Source: Streptomyces sp. I6 (lineage in GTDB: Bacteria; Actinomycetota; Actinomycetes; Streptomycetales; Streptomycetaceae). Taken from it: DNA of 64,000 bases. How positions within the stretch are numbered: the first letter of the stretch is position 1; every line of letters begins with the position of its first letter. The position numbers and the translations under genes are program-made. The stretch is taken from assembly GCA_003725745.1 (NCBI GenBank), contig RHDP01000001.1:5807501-5871500 (forward strand). Direction: 5' to 3'. This document shows positions 39,084-49,798 of the stretch, in pieces. A model generated the notes under the pieces. It saw only the letters and a list, made by a program, of their open reading frames with translations. It was not told where the DNA came from and did not search any database.

Positions 39084-40022
39084 TCAGCCGCCGTCCGCGC
39101 TCCCGCGCGGCCCGGTGCCGTCCATGGCCCACCGCGGGCCGCCGTCGCCGAGCCTTCCCGCCAGCCACGGCTCCCGTGCCAGCACGGCTCCGGCCGTGAC
39201 GCCCAGCGCGATCGCGGCACAGAGCACGATCAGCCAGGACAGCAGGGTGAAGACCGTGCCGACGGAGCCGTACTCGGTCAGGCTCCGGTCGATGGCGCGG
39301 GGCATGTAGTACCGGCTGCCGATGAACAGCGCCGTCACGGCGAAGCCCGTCAGCAGCGCGCCCGGCAGCAGCGGCCGCCATCCGACGAGCCCGCCCAGCA
39401 GCAGGTGCTGCGACCACCACCACAGCAGTACCTGCGACAGCATGGTGACCGGGACGGCGAGCCAGAGGCCGGCGCCGAACCCTTCGCGTACCGGTCCCTG
39501 GACCATCAGTACGGCCAGCCACACCCCGATCCACGCCAGCCAGCGCCAGGGCGCGATCCGCACGCCCGACCTCGGGACGAGCCAGGCCCGCTTGCACAGC
39601 CGCTGCATCGCCCGGCTGCACGCCGTGGCGGACAGCAGGACCATGACCGCGCCGATCACACCGGTGGCCTCGCGCAGGTTGTCGTCCGTGGACCGGTACA
39701 CCTGTTCGAGCAGATCCTTGGAGGCCCCGGTGAGCCCGAAGATCGCCGACACGGAACTGATCAGCTGGTCCCGCACCGCCTCGGGGGCGAAGGACCCGAT
39801 CACGAACAGCAGCGGCACGGCGGTGAGGAAGCACTGGGCGGCCAGCCGGGTGGCGGAGTCGAGGATGTTGACCGAGATCATACGGGCCGTCAGATGGGTG
39901 ACGACGGGGAAGCGGGTCTCGGTGCGCTCGGCCGCCGACCGCGCGGAGGCACCCCACGACGTGAAGCGTCCCGACCACCACGACGGGCGGAGGACGACCG
40001 GAGCCCGGCGCCGCGTGGTCAT
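39084..40022 (-). CDS. YihY/BrkB-family inner membrane protein
   Basis: 312 residues, six predicted helices. Features: MISVNILDSATRLAAQCFLT, AVPLLFVIGSFAPEAVRDQL, REATGVIGAVMVLLSATACS, WLAWIGVWLAVLMVQGPVRE, LLPGALLTGFAVTALFIGSR and GTVFTLLSWLIVLCAAIALG. ATG 40022 (MTTRRRAPVVLRPSWWSGRF). Formerly annotated ribonuclease BN; biochemical role unknown. Divergent from the GAP-family gene; convergent with the ABC operon. Confidence 0.88.
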   Translation of the reverse strand: MTTRRRAPVVLRPSWWSGRFTSWGASARSAAERTETRFPVVTHLTARMISVNILDSATRLAAQCFLTAVPLLFVIGSFAPEAVRDQLISSVSAIFGLTGASKDLLEQVYRSTDDNLREATGVIGAVMVLLSATACSRAMQRLCKRAWLVPRSGVRIAPWRWLAWIGVWLAVLMVQGPVREGFGAGLWLAVPVTMLSQVLLWWWSQHLLLGGLVGWRPLLPGALLTGFAVTALFIGSRYYMPRAIDRSLTEYGSVGTVFTLLSWLIVLCAAIALGVTAGAVLAREPWLAGRLGDGGPRWAMDGTGPRGSADGG

Positions 40023-40296
40023 GCGTGCTCCTTCCCTGGACCAAGAGTGCGGGACCCGGTTCGCACCGGCATCCCGGGACACCGTGCCCGCGCACCGCCC
40101 GGGGGACCGCCGCGCTCCGTCCGCGGGAGGCCGCCGCCCGGGGACCGCCGGACTCTGTTTGCGGGAGCGGGCCGCCGGAGGTGACCATGGACGGTGGGCG
40201 GGTCGGCCGCGGCCCGCGTCCGAGCGGGGCGGCCGTCGGCTCCGGGCCCCCTCGCGAGCGGCCCGCACGGCGCGGAACCCGCCGGAGGGGAGCGAC

Positions 40297-40971
40297 ATGG
40301 TCCTCGACTTGCTGCTCATCGCCCTCGCCATCACCCTCGACCCGCTGCCCATCATGGCCTTTGTGCTGGTGCTGTCCTCCTACCGGGGCGTCTGGCGGGG
40401 GCTGGTGTTCATCCTCGCCTGGCTGGCCTGCCTCGTCGCCGTGATCGCCCTGGTGCTGCTGTTCACCGGAGGCCAGCCGCCACCGCCCCGGTCGCCGCCC
40501 TCCACGGCCGCCCTCGCGGCCAAACTGGCGATCGGCCTCGGGCTGGTCGTGTACGGCGCGCACCGCCGGCGCAGCCACCGGGAGCCCGGAGCGGCCACCG
40601 AGGTGAAGGGCCGGGCCAGGCACGCGTCCGACCCGCACGGCGGTTCCGGCCGGATGTCGCCCTGGTCGGCGGCCGCGCTCGCGGTCTTCCTCCAGCCCTG
40701 GGGCCTCGTCGCGGCCGCCGCCACCGTGGTGGTCCGCGCGGACCTCTCCCATGTCACCTCGTTCGCGGCCCTGTTCGGATTCGTCCTGCTCGCCACCGCC
40801 AGCCTGCTCGCGGCCGAGCTGTACACGGTGTTCGCCCCCGAGGCGGCGGGGGTGCGGCTCGCGCGGCTGCGGAACTGGCTGCAGGAGCACCAGGAGCCGG
40901 CCATCGTCGTCGGCTGCCTGGTGCTGGGCCTGTGGCTGACGGGGAACAGCATCTACCAGCTCACCGGTTGA
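40297..40971 (+). CDS. GAP-family (LysE-like) membrane protein
   Basis: 224 residues with six helices: MVLDLLLIALAITLDPLPIM, GLVFILAWLACLVAVIALVL, KLAIGLGLVVYG, and three more after a charged loop (RRRSHREPGAATEVKGRARH). N-terminal DPLP and the PWGLV segment of the second half fit the Sap/GAP (glycolipid-addressing) family seen in mycobacteria. ATG 40297 with GGAGGGGAG upstream. Might export a lipid or small solute; not proven. Confidence 0.8.
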   Translation: MVLDLLLIALAITLDPLPIMAFVLVLSSYRGVWRGLVFILAWLACLVAVIALVLLFTGGQPPPPRSPPSTAALAAKLAIGLGLVVYGAHRRRSHREPGAATEVKGRARHASDPHGGSGRMSPWSAAALAVFLQPWGLVAAAATVVVRADLSHVTSFAALFGFVLLATASLLAAELYTVFAPEAAGVRLARLRNWLQEHQEPAIVVGCLVLGLWLTGNSIYQLTG

Positions 40972-41149
40972 CCGGGCCGCCCTGCTACCGGCGGAGCGGC
41001 CCGCGGGTCCCGTGCCCCTGAGACCCCGCCGCCGGAGTGCGAAGCATCCGGGCGAGTGCTCCAATGGCTTACGGGACGCCCGCGAGGGGCTGCCGGACGT
41101 TCGGCGGGCGAGCCGCCCCGGACCGCTGATGCGCTCGCAGGGAGTGGTC

Positions 41150-41614
41150 ATGAGCGATGACTTCGAAGAAATGGGACCCGTCGACTACCTGGTGGTGGAG
41201 TTCCCCGGCAACCGCATGACGGGTGAGGGCTTTCCCCTGCTCGTCGACCTCGTCGACCGGAGGATCATCCGCATTCTCGACCTGCTGTTCGTCCGCAAGG
41301 ACACCGACGGCACCGTCACCGCGCTGGAGCTCGCCGACATGGACGGCGACGGCACGCTCGACCTGGCCGTCTTCGAAGGGGCCTCCTCCGGCCTGCTCGG
41401 CCAGGACGACCTCGAAGAGGCCGCCGCGGCCGTCGAACCGGGCAACTCCGCCGCCGTCCTGGTGTACGAGAACACCTGGGCCGCGCCGCTCGCCCGCGCG
41501 ATGCGCCGCAGCGGGGCCCAGCTGGTCGCGGGTGGACGCATCCCCGTCCAGCAGCTGCTGGCCGCCCTGGACGAGGTCGAGGGCGTGTCCGGTCAGGGAG
41601 AAACGGCGGCCTGA
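41150..41614 (+). CDS. DUF6325/DUF1269-family protein
   Basis: 154 residues starting MSDDFEEMGPVDYLVVEFPG. The hallmark GPVDYLVVEFPG is followed by VDLVDRRIIRILDLLFVRKD, LADMDGDGTLDLAVFEGASS and the C-terminal AQLVAGGRIPVQQLLAALDE. No membrane segment. ATG 41150 fits the family and a GGAG lies 6 bases upstream. Usually found next to SHOCT proteins in actinobacterial stress loci, as here. Confidence 0.9.
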   Translation: MSDDFEEMGPVDYLVVEFPGNRMTGEGFPLLVDLVDRRIIRILDLLFVRKDTDGTVTALELADMDGDGTLDLAVFEGASSGLLGQDDLEEAAAAVEPGNSAAVLVYENTWAAPLARAMRRSGAQLVAGGRIPVQQLLAALDEVEGVSGQGETAA

Positions 41615-41632
41615 ACGCGCGGACGGTCCGCC

Positions 41633-41668
41633 GCCGGACGCGCCGGACGCGCCGGACGCGCCGGACGC
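41633..41668. repeat. 9-bp tandem repeat (GCCGGACGC x4)
   Basis: Four exact copies and a degenerate fifth, between the DUF6325 and SHOCT genes. Slippage-prone; no function evident. Confidence 0.85.
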
Positions 41669-41753
41669 GCCGAACCGCCCGGGCGGTCCGGGGGACGGGC
41701 CCGCCGCCGTCACACACACCGGAGACGTCCCTTCATCCGCACGGGAGGACGAC

Positions 41754-42086
41754 ATGCCCCGCCTCATCCGCAGAGTGGCCCGCACGGCCGCCGTCGCGGG
41801 CACCGCCACGGCGGTCTCCCATCGCGTGTCGCGCCGGCAGTCGGGCCGATGGGCACAGCAACAGCAGGACCAGCAGCAGGGCCGGCAGGAGCAGGCGGGG
41901 CAGCAGACCGGGGCTCCGGCCGGGGCGGACCCGGCCGCGTCCCAGGGAGCGGTGCCCCCGCCGATGCCGCCCGACGACGAGATGGGCCGGAAGATCGACA
42001 GGCTCAAGGAACTGGGCGAGCTGAAGGCCCAGGGCCTGCTCACCGAGCAGGAGTTCGCGGCCGAGAAGCAGAAGGTCCTCGGCTGA
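41754..42086 (+). CDS. SHOCT-domain protein
   Basis: 110 residues. Basic N-terminus MPRLIRRVARTAAVAGTATA, a Gln-rich linker (QQQQDQQQGRQEQAGQQTG), then a C-terminal SHOCT motif: IDRLKELGELKAQGLLTEQE followed by FAAEKQKVLG. SHOCT modules mediate oligomerisation. Pairs with the DUF6325 gene upstream; the CLC gene starts 12 bases after its stop. Confidence 0.9.
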   Translation: MPRLIRRVARTAAVAGTATAVSHRVSRRQSGRWAQQQQDQQQGRQEQAGQQTGAPAGADPAASQGAVPPPMPPDDEMGRKIDRLKELGELKAQGLLTEQEFAAEKQKVLG

Positions 42087-42098
42087 GGGCCGCCGCCG

Positions 42099-43502
42099 AT
42101 GACGCAGCCGCAGGCCGGGCCGGAACAGGGGAACACCGCGCCCGGGAGCCCCGTCCGGAGCCCGACGTGCTGCGCGGACTCCTGCTCAGCACCTCCTACC
42201 GCCGGATTCTGCTGTTCTCCGCGCTCATCGGGATCCCGATCTCGCTGATCGCCTTCTGGTTCCTCGTCGCGCTGCACCAGCTCGAGCACCTGATGTGGGA
42301 CCACCTGCCGAGGACGCTGCTCGGCAGCCCGGTCCCGCCCTGGTGGTGGCCCCTGGTGCTGCTGCCCCTCGCCGGCCTGATCGTCGGCCTGGTGGTCGTC
42401 CGGCTGCCCGGCGCGGGCGGCCACGTCCCCGCGTACGGGCTCCAGCCCGGCGGCGCATCCCCAGGGCCCTGCCCGGTGTGGTCATCGCGGCGGCGGCGAG
42501 CCTGCCGCTCGGCGCCGCCCTCGGCCCCGAGGCGCCGCTCATCGCCCTGGGCGGCGGTCTCGCGCTGCTGTTCCGCAACCTCGCCCGGGGCGATACGACG
42601 TCCCAGAACACCGCGCTGCTGGGCGCCGCCGGCGCCGGCGCCGCGATCGCCGTGGTCCTCGGCAACCCGGTGATCGCCGCCGTACTGCTGATGGAGATCA
42701 TCGGTGTGGGCGGCCCCCGGCTGGTCGCGGTCATGCTCCCGGCGCTGCTGTCGAGCGGTGTCGGATCGCTGGTGTTCACGGGCTTCGGCCGGTGGACCGG
42801 GCTGCAGACGGGCAGCCTCCGGCTGCCGCTGTCCGGTCCGTTCCCGCACCTCGACGCCGGGGACGTGGGCTGGACCCTGCTCGTCGGCGTGGTCGTCGGC
42901 GTGCTGGTCCATGTGATCCAGGTCGGCGGGCGGCTGGCGGCCGGGCTCGTCCGCACCCGGCCGGTTCCCTTCACCGTCCTGTGCGCCCTGGGGGCGGGAG
43001 CCTGCGCGGCCGTCTACACCGGGATCACCGGCCGGACTCCGGCGGACGTCGCCTCGTCCGGAGAGGGCACCATGGTGCGGCTGGCGTCCGACCCGGCCTC
43101 CTGGGGGTCGGCGCGCTCCTCGCCGTCCTCGCCTTCAAGGGCATCGCGTACGCGCTGTGCCTGGGCAGCCTGCGCGGTGGCCCGATCTTCCCGGCGCTGT
43201 TCCTGGGTGCCGCGACGGGCGTGCTGCTGGCGCCGCTGCCCGGATTCGGCGTCATCCCCGGCATGGCGGCCGGGATGGCCGCCTCGGCAGGCGCCGCACT
43301 GCGGCTGCCGGTCAGCAGTGTGGTGCTGGTGGCCCTGCTGCTCGGCAGCATCGCCATGACACCCGTGGTGATCCTCGCGGCGGTGGTCGCGATCGTCACC
43401 ACCGAACTGCTGCCGGGCGCACACGGGGCGCCGCCCCCGGAGTCCGCCCCGGCGGCCCCGGCGGCTCCGGCCGGAGCGGGCGCGGCCCGGGGAGCACCAT
43501 GA
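42099..43502 (+). CDS. CLC-type chloride channel/antiporter, three apparent frameshifts
   Basis: Signature segments lie in three frames: LLLSTSYRRILLFSALIGIP then LPGAGGHVPAYGLQPGG (42160-42450), the selectivity-filter region SLPLGAALGPEAPLIALGGG and LVAVMLPALLSSGVGSLVFT (42480-43100), and LAFKGIAYALCLGSLRGGPI then FPALFLGAATGVLLA (43105-43500). GPEAP contains the gating Glu of CLC proteins and GGPIFP is the second filter motif. From ATG 42099 the span is 1404 bases, so three one-base deletions fit: CCCC near 42150, GGCGGCGC near 42455 and GGGGG near 43107. Exchanges Cl- for H+ or conducts Cl-. Confidence 0.83.
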
Positions 43503-44425
43503 ACACGATGATGAGCACCGAGGAGTTCCGGGCCCTCCACGAGCGGGTCCGTGAGCGGACGCGGCGCGGACCCGGCGACCGGCGGGGCACACTGGGGAAC
43601 CTCACGCCCGACCGGGTGGTGGCGGCGGCCCGTGAGGTCAGGACGGGACGGACCGTGTCGCTCGCCGCGCCCGTGGACACCCGGCCCGGGCCGGACAACC
43701 CGGAGCCGGCCCGGCACCGGATGAAGGCGCCCGACCCCGGCCGGCAGCCGTCCCCCGGACTGCAGTTCGCCCTCGACCGCTTCGGGATGAACGTGCACGG
43801 CGACGTCGACAGCCATCTCGACGCCCTGTGCCACGTCCTGTACGACGGCACGCTGTACAACGGCGTGCCGGCCGCCAGCCTGACCGCGGACGGAGCCATG
43901 GAACTCGCCGTCGACGTCGCGCGGGACGGCGTCGTGGGCCGGGGCGTGCTCCTGGACATCCCCCGGCTCAGGGGAGTGCCCTGGCTGGAACCGGGGGAGC
44001 AGGTCACCGCCGCCGATCTGACCGCAGCCGAGGCGGCCCAGGGGGTGCGCACCGGACCGGGGGACGTGCTGCTGGTCCGGGTGGGCCACCGGCGCAGACG
44101 CCGGGAGCGCGGTGTGTGGAACACCGCGGAGGCGCGCGCCGGACTCCACCCGGAGGCCGTCGAGTTCCTCGTCGACCGGCGCGTCGCGATGCTCGGCTGC
44201 GACGGCAACAGCGACACCGCGCCGAGCACCGTGGAGGGCGTCGGTTTCCCCGTCCACGTGCTGACCATCCACGCCATGGGCATGCAGCTCATGGACTATC
44301 TGCAGTTCGAGGAGCTGGCACCGGTCTGCGAGCAGGAGGGCCGCTGGAGCTTCCTCTGCGCGGTCGCGCCGCTGCGTCTGCCCGGGGCCACCGGCTCACC
44401 CGTCAACCCGATCGCCGTGCTGTGA
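43499..44425 (+). CDS. Cyclase-family (kynurenine formamidase-like) metal hydrolase
   Basis: 308 residues, MNTMMSTEEFRALHERVRER at the start. The metal site HGDVDSHLDALCHVLYDG is the HxGTHxDxxxH-like signature of the family; GVVGRGVLLDIPRLRGVPWL and HVLTIHAMGMQLMDYLQFEE follow. ATG overlaps the CLC stop (ATGA). Members hydrolyse formyl-kynurenine, isatin or other amides and cyclic compounds; the substrate is unknown. Confidence 0.87.
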   Translation: MNTMMSTEEFRALHERVRERTRRGPGDRRGTLGNLTPDRVVAAAREVRTGRTVSLAAPVDTRPGPDNPEPARHRMKAPDPGRQPSPGLQFALDRFGMNVHGDVDSHLDALCHVLYDGTLYNGVPAASLTADGAMELAVDVARDGVVGRGVLLDIPRLRGVPWLEPGEQVTAADLTAAEAAQGVRTGPGDVLLVRVGHRRRRRERGVWNTAEARAGLHPEAVEFLVDRRVAMLGCDGNSDTAPSTVEGVGFPVHVLTIHAMGMQLMDYLQFEELAPVCEQEGRWSFLCAVAPLRLPGATGSPVNPIAVL

Positions 44426-44616
44426 CTCCCCGTCCCGCCCCCGCGGCACCGGCCCCGGTCGGCCGCCGGCCCCGGCTCCGGGCACGCGGACCACGACCCG
44501 CCCCGGCTCCCGGACCAGATCCCCCGCCCCGACGCGGACCCCCTCACCGATCCCGAACCCGACACCCGGGCCAGGACGCTGATCCCGCGCCCGGAACCGC
44601 GAGAACGGTGCCTGCC

Positions 44617-46200
44617 ATGACCGAATCCCCGCACTACGACGTCATCATCATCGGTACCGGAGCGGGCGGTGGGACACTCGCCCACCGCCTCGCCCCCACC
44701 GGCTGCCGCGTCCTCCTCCTGGAACGAGGCGGCTACCTCCCCCGGGAACGCGACAACTGGGACTCCACGGCCGTCTTCGTCAAGGGCAAGTACCGCGCCC
44801 CCGAGTTCTGGTACGACAAGCACGGCAACTCCTTCCCGCCGGAGGTCAACTACTACGTCGGCGGCAACACCAAGTTCTACGGCGCCGCGCTCTTCCGGCT
44901 GCGCCCGGAGGACTTCCGGGTACTGCGCCACCACGACGGGGTGTCCCCGGCGTGGCCGCTGGGCTACGAGGACCTGGAGCCCTACTACACCCAGGCCGAG
45001 CACCTGTACCTCGTGCACGGCAGGCACGGCGAGGACCCCACGGAGGGCGTGGTCAGCGGCCAGTACCGCCACCCGCCCGTCGAGCACGAGCCGCGCATCC
45101 AGCAGTTGAGCGACGACTTGGAGAAGCAGGGCCTGCACCCCTTCCACCTGCCCATCGGCGTCAACCTGGTGCAGGACGGCGACGGCCGCGCCACCCCCTC
45201 CAGCGTCTGCGTCCGCTGCGACCGGGTCGACGGCTTCCCCTGCCTGGTGCGCGGCAAGTCCGACGCACAGGTCATCTGCGTCGAACCCGCCCTGGAACAC
45301 CCCAACGTGGACCTGGTCACCCACGCCCGGGTGACCCGGCTGGAGACCGACCCCGAGGGCCGCAGCGTCACCACCGTCGTCGCGGAACTCGCCGACGGCA
45401 CCGAGGCCCGGTTCTCCTCCCACCTCGTCGCCGTGGCCTGCGGCGCCGTCAACACGGCGGCCCTGCTGCTGGCGTCGGCCGGCGACCGGCACCCGGACGG
45501 GCTCGCCAACAGCTCCGGCGTGGTGGGGCGCCACTACATGAGGCACAACAACCTGGCGCTGATGGCGGTGTCGAAGGAACCCAACGACACCCGGTTCCAG
45601 AAGACCCTCGCCCTGCACGACTGGTACCTGGGCGCGGACGACTGGGAGTACCCCCTCGGCGGGATCCAGATGCTCGGCAAGTCCGACGCCGAGCAGATCC
45701 ACGGCGAGGCGCCGCGCTGGGCCGGTGCGGTGACGCCCCAGATGCCGTTCGAGGTGCTGGCCCACCACGCCGTCGACTTCTGGCTGTGCGGGGAGGACCT
45801 CCCGGACCCCGGCAACCGGGTCACCCTGGACCGGGACGGCGCCATCCATCTGGCGCTCGACGAGAAGAACAACATCACCGCGCTGAACCGGCTGCGCCGC
45901 AAACTGCAGGGCATGCTCGGCCGGCTGGGGATGCACGAGCACCATCTGCTGCCGCACAGCCTCTACCTGCACAAGGGCATGCCCATCGGGGCGACCGCCC
46001 ACCAGGCCGGCACCGTGCGCTTCGGCCACGACCCCGCGACCTCCGCCCTGGACCTCAACTGCAAGGCCCACGACCTCGACAACCTCTATGTCGTCGACAC
46101 GAGCTTCTTCCCGAGCATCGGCGCCGTCAACCCGTCGCTGACCGCCATCGCCAACGCCCTGCGCGTCGGCGACCACCTGGCCGAGCGGCTCCGCGGCTGA
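44617..46200 (+). CDS. GMC-family FAD oxidoreductase
   Basis: 527 residues. ADP-binding motif HYDVIIIGTGAGGGTLAHRL; second FAD contact NYYVGGNTKFYGAALFRLRP; GMC C-terminus with the catalytic His/Asn region TAHQAGTVRFGHDPATSALD and VVDTSFFPSIGAVNPSLTAI. Related to the choline/glucose dehydrogenase superfamily. Neighbouring SDR of the glucose-dehydrogenase type suggests linked polyol or sugar oxidation. Substrate not determinable. Confidence 0.93.
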   Translation: MTESPHYDVIIIGTGAGGGTLAHRLAPTGCRVLLLERGGYLPRERDNWDSTAVFVKGKYRAPEFWYDKHGNSFPPEVNYYVGGNTKFYGAALFRLRPEDFRVLRHHDGVSPAWPLGYEDLEPYYTQAEHLYLVHGRHGEDPTEGVVSGQYRHPPVEHEPRIQQLSDDLEKQGLHPFHLPIGVNLVQDGDGRATPSSVCVRCDRVDGFPCLVRGKSDAQVICVEPALEHPNVDLVTHARVTRLETDPEGRSVTTVVAELADGTEARFSSHLVAVACGAVNTAALLLASAGDRHPDGLANSSGVVGRHYMRHNNLALMAVSKEPNDTRFQKTLALHDWYLGADDWEYPLGGIQMLGKSDAEQIHGEAPRWAGAVTPQMPFEVLAHHAVDFWLCGEDLPDPGNRVTLDRDGAIHLALDEKNNITALNRLRRKLQGMLGRLGMHEHHLLPHSLYLHKGMPIGATAHQAGTVRFGHDPATSALDLNCKAHDLDNLYVVDTSFFPSIGAVNPSLTAIANALRVGDHLAERLRG

Positions 46201-46300
46201 GCCGACCGGGCGAACATCGGGCACCCAACGGCCCACACGACCGTGCGCTGTCCGCCTGACGGCACGCGCCGGTGGTTCCGTTGCGCGCGGGTTCCGTCCA

Positions 46301-46336
46301 GCGCCCGCCCGCGGCCCCCGGGCCGCGGGCGGGCGC
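46301..46336. terminator. Perfect 16-bp stem-loop between GMC and SDR genes
   Basis: GCGCCCGCCCGCGGCC (46301-46316) and its exact complement (46321-46336) around 4 bases. It ends 17 bases before the SDR start, so it may also affect translation of that gene. Confidence 0.65.
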
Positions 46337-46352
46337 GTTCGAAGGAGGCATC

Positions 46353-47189
<837 letters not shown>

Positions 47190-47231
47190 CACCGCGCGCG
47201 ATCCGAAGGGTTCCGACGACCGAAGGCACAC

Positions 47232-48743
47232 ATGCACAATCCGGTATCCCTGCCGCCCGGGGCGCAGCTGCTGCTCGCGGACGCACCCGCCCAGCTGCTC
47301 CCGGCCCGGGAGCTGATGGCGTTCACGCTCGCCTCCCACATCATCCTGGTGCCGATGGGAGTGGCGCTGCCGCTGATCACACTGATCATGCACTACCGCG
47401 GGCTGCGCCGGAACGACCCCACGTCCCTGCTGCTCGCCCGCCGCTGGTCGGCCGTCATGGCCATCCAGTTCGCCGTCGGCGTCGTCACCGGCACCGTCCT
47501 CTCCTTCGAGTTCGGACTGCTCTGGCCGGGACTGATGGGCCGCTGGGGCGACGTCTTCGGCATCGGGTTCGGCGTCGAGGCGTGGGCGTTCTTCCTGGAG
47601 GCCGTCCTCATCGCCGTCTACCTCTACGGCTGGCGGCGGCTGCCGCCGCGCACCCACTTCCTCCTCGGGCTGCCGCTGCCGGCCACCGCGCTGCTCGGCG
47701 CGTTCGGCATCCTGGCGGCCAACTCCTGGATGAACACCCCCCAGGGCTTCCGGCTCGACTCCACCGGCAACCCCGTGGACGTCGACGTCTGGAAGGCCAT
47801 CTTCACCCCGATGTTCGGTCCGCAGTACTGGCACTTCGTGGTGGCGATGTTCATGACCGCCGGGTACGTCGTCGCGGGCGTCTACGCCGTCGGCATCCTG
47901 AAGGGGCGCAGGGACCGCTACCACCGGATCGGCTTCGCCGTCCCGTTCACCGTGGCGGCGATCCTCACGCCCGTCCAGTTCGTGCTCGGCGACTCCATCG
48001 CCCGCTCGGTGTTCCAGAAGCAGCCGATCAAGTTCGCCGCGATGGAACTCGTGTGGGAGACCGACACCCATGTGCCGGAGTACATCTTCGGCCGTCTGCA
48101 CCCGGACGGCACCGTCACCGGCGGCATCAAGATCCCCCAACTCGACTCCATCCTGGCCGGGTTCCGGCCCGACACCCAGGTAACCGGCCTCACCTCGGTA
48201 CCCGCCGCCGACCGGCCCGACCCCACCGAGGCCACGATCGTCCACTGGGCCTTCGACATCATGGTCATCATCGGTTCGCTGCTGGGGCTGCTCGTCCTGT
48301 GCTACGCGTGGGCCGTGTGGCGCAGGCGGAAGCGGCCCGCGGCCGAACGACTGCCCCGGTCGCGGTGGTTCTACCGCAGCGCGGCCTGTGCCGGGGTCGC
48401 CTCCGTCGTCGCCGTCGAGTGCGGCTGGATCGCCACCGAGGTGGGGCGGCAGCCCTGGATCGTGTACCAGAACATGCGGGTCGCCGAGGCGGTCACATCG
48501 ACCCGGTCCTCCACCCTCTGGATCATGTTCGGCGTGGTGGTCGTCGTGTACGTCTTCATCTTCGGCTCGTTCCTCGCGGTGCTCCTCAGGATGCGCACCC
48601 GCTGGCGGCTCGAGGACGCCTCGGCGGGGACGGCCACCCCCGCCGAGGGCCCGGAGACCGAGACGCCCTACGGCCCGCGCGCCGCCGTACCGGGCGCCGT
48701 CGCCGGCACCGGGGCCCGGGCGGGGGAGGACGGGACGCCATGA
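47232..48743 (+). CDS. cydA: Cytochrome bd ubiquinol oxidase subunit I
   Basis: 503 residues, nine helices. Haem-ligand His lies in LMAFTLASHIILVPMGVAL; quinol-oxidising Q loop follows VLGDSIARSVFQKQPIKFAA; the conserved IATEVGRQPWIVYQNMRVAE is diagnostic of CydA. It reduces oxygen at low tension without pumping protons. Overlaps cydB by 4 bases; the cydCD transporter is not in the window. Confidence 0.97.
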   Translation: MHNPVSLPPGAQLLLADAPAQLLPARELMAFTLASHIILVPMGVALPLITLIMHYRGLRRNDPTSLLLARRWSAVMAIQFAVGVVTGTVLSFEFGLLWPGLMGRWGDVFGIGFGVEAWAFFLEAVLIAVYLYGWRRLPPRTHFLLGLPLPATALLGAFGILAANSWMNTPQGFRLDSTGNPVDVDVWKAIFTPMFGPQYWHFVVAMFMTAGYVVAGVYAVGILKGRRDRYHRIGFAVPFTVAAILTPVQFVLGDSIARSVFQKQPIKFAAMELVWETDTHVPEYIFGRLHPDGTVTGGIKIPQLDSILAGFRPDTQVTGLTSVPAADRPDPTEATIVHWAFDIMVIIGSLLGLLVLCYAWAVWRRRKRPAAERLPRSRWFYRSAACAGVASVVAVECGWIATEVGRQPWIVYQNMRVAEAVTSTRSSTLWIMFGVVVVVYVFIFGSFLAVLLRMRTRWRLEDASAGTATPAEGPETETPYGPRAAVPGAVAGTGARAGEDGTP

Positions 48744-49789
48744 CCACCGCAGGCATCGTCGCCCTGGTGCTGCTGCTCGCCGTCGCCGCCTACGCCTGCG
48801 CCGGCGGCACCGACTACGGCGCCGGGTTCTGGGACCTCACCGCGGGCGGCGCCGAGCGCGGCAGGCGCCCCCGGTGGCTGATCGACCACGCCATGGCACC
48901 CGTGTGGGAGGTCAACAACGTCTGGCTGATCTTCGTCCTCGTCATCATGTGGACCGGGTTCCCCCTGCTCTTCCAGACGGTGTTCTCCTCGATGTGGCTC
49001 CCCCTGGCCCTCGCCGTCGTCGGCCTGGTCCTGCGCGGCGCCGGCTTCGCGCTGCGCAAGCCGATCAAGCGGGTGGCCGGACGGCGGCTGTACGGGGCGC
49101 TGTTCGCCGTCTCCTCGCTGCTCACCCCGTACTTCCTCGGCGCCGCCGTCGGGGGCATCGCCTCCGGCCGGGTCGCGCCCGGCACCACCGCGTCCGCGGA
49201 GGCCTGGGCCAACCCGACGTCCTTCTTCTTCGGGCTGCTCACGGTGACCGGGACCGCCTTCCTCGGCGCGGTGTTCCTCTCCTGCGACGCCGAGCGGTGG
49301 AACGCCCCCGACCTCGTCGGCTACTTCCGGCGCCGGGCCCTGGGCGCCCTGGCCGCCGCCGCACTGCTCGGCGTGGCCGCGCTCTTCGTCGTCCCCACCG
49401 ACGCCCCGCACCTGTGGAACGGGCTCACCCAGGGCGCCGGGCTGGTGCTCGCCCTCGTGGCCGTGGCCTGCACGGTGGCGACGGCGGTGATGCTCCTGCG
49501 GGGACACACCCGCTGGTCCCGGTTCACCGCCACGGGCATCGTCGGCGCCTCCGTCGTCGCCTGGGGCGTAGCCCAGCGCCCCTACCTCATCCCGACCTCC
49601 CTGACCATCGAGCAGGCCGCGGGCGCCCCGTCGACACTGGTGTGGCTGCTGGTCGTCACCATCGTCGCGGTACTCCTCGTCGGGCCCGCGCTCGGCCTGC
49701 TCTACTGGCTCGACACCCACGCGGAGCTGGAGTCCCTCTCCGAGTCCGATCTGCGCAAGGGCGGCGGCAGCACCGCCGGGAGCGGGTGA
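48740..49789 (+). CDS. cydB: Cytochrome bd ubiquinol oxidase subunit II
   Basis: 349 residues, about eight helices. Typical CydB motifs: AYACAGGTDYGAGFWDLTAG, MAPVWEVNNVWLIFVLVIMW, TGFPLLFQTVFSSMWLPLAL and FRKPIKR-like LRKPIKRVAGRRLYGALFAV. Forms the structural partner of CydA. The antiporter gene follows after 9 bases and may be in the same operon. Confidence 0.97.
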   Translation: MTTAGIVALVLLLAVAAYACAGGTDYGAGFWDLTAGGAERGRRPRWLIDHAMAPVWEVNNVWLIFVLVIMWTGFPLLFQTVFSSMWLPLALAVVGLVLRGAGFALRKPIKRVAGRRLYGALFAVSSLLTPYFLGAAVGGIASGRVAPGTTASAEAWANPTSFFFGLLTVTGTAFLGAVFLSCDAERWNAPDLVGYFRRRALGALAAAALLGVAALFVVPTDAPHLWNGLTQGAGLVLALVAVACTVATAVMLLRGHTRWSRFTATGIVGASVVAWGVAQRPYLIPTSLTIEQAAGAPSTLVWLLVVTIVAVLLVGPALGLLYWLDTHAELESLSESDLRKGGGSTAGSG

Positions 49790-49798
49790 CGTCCGCGC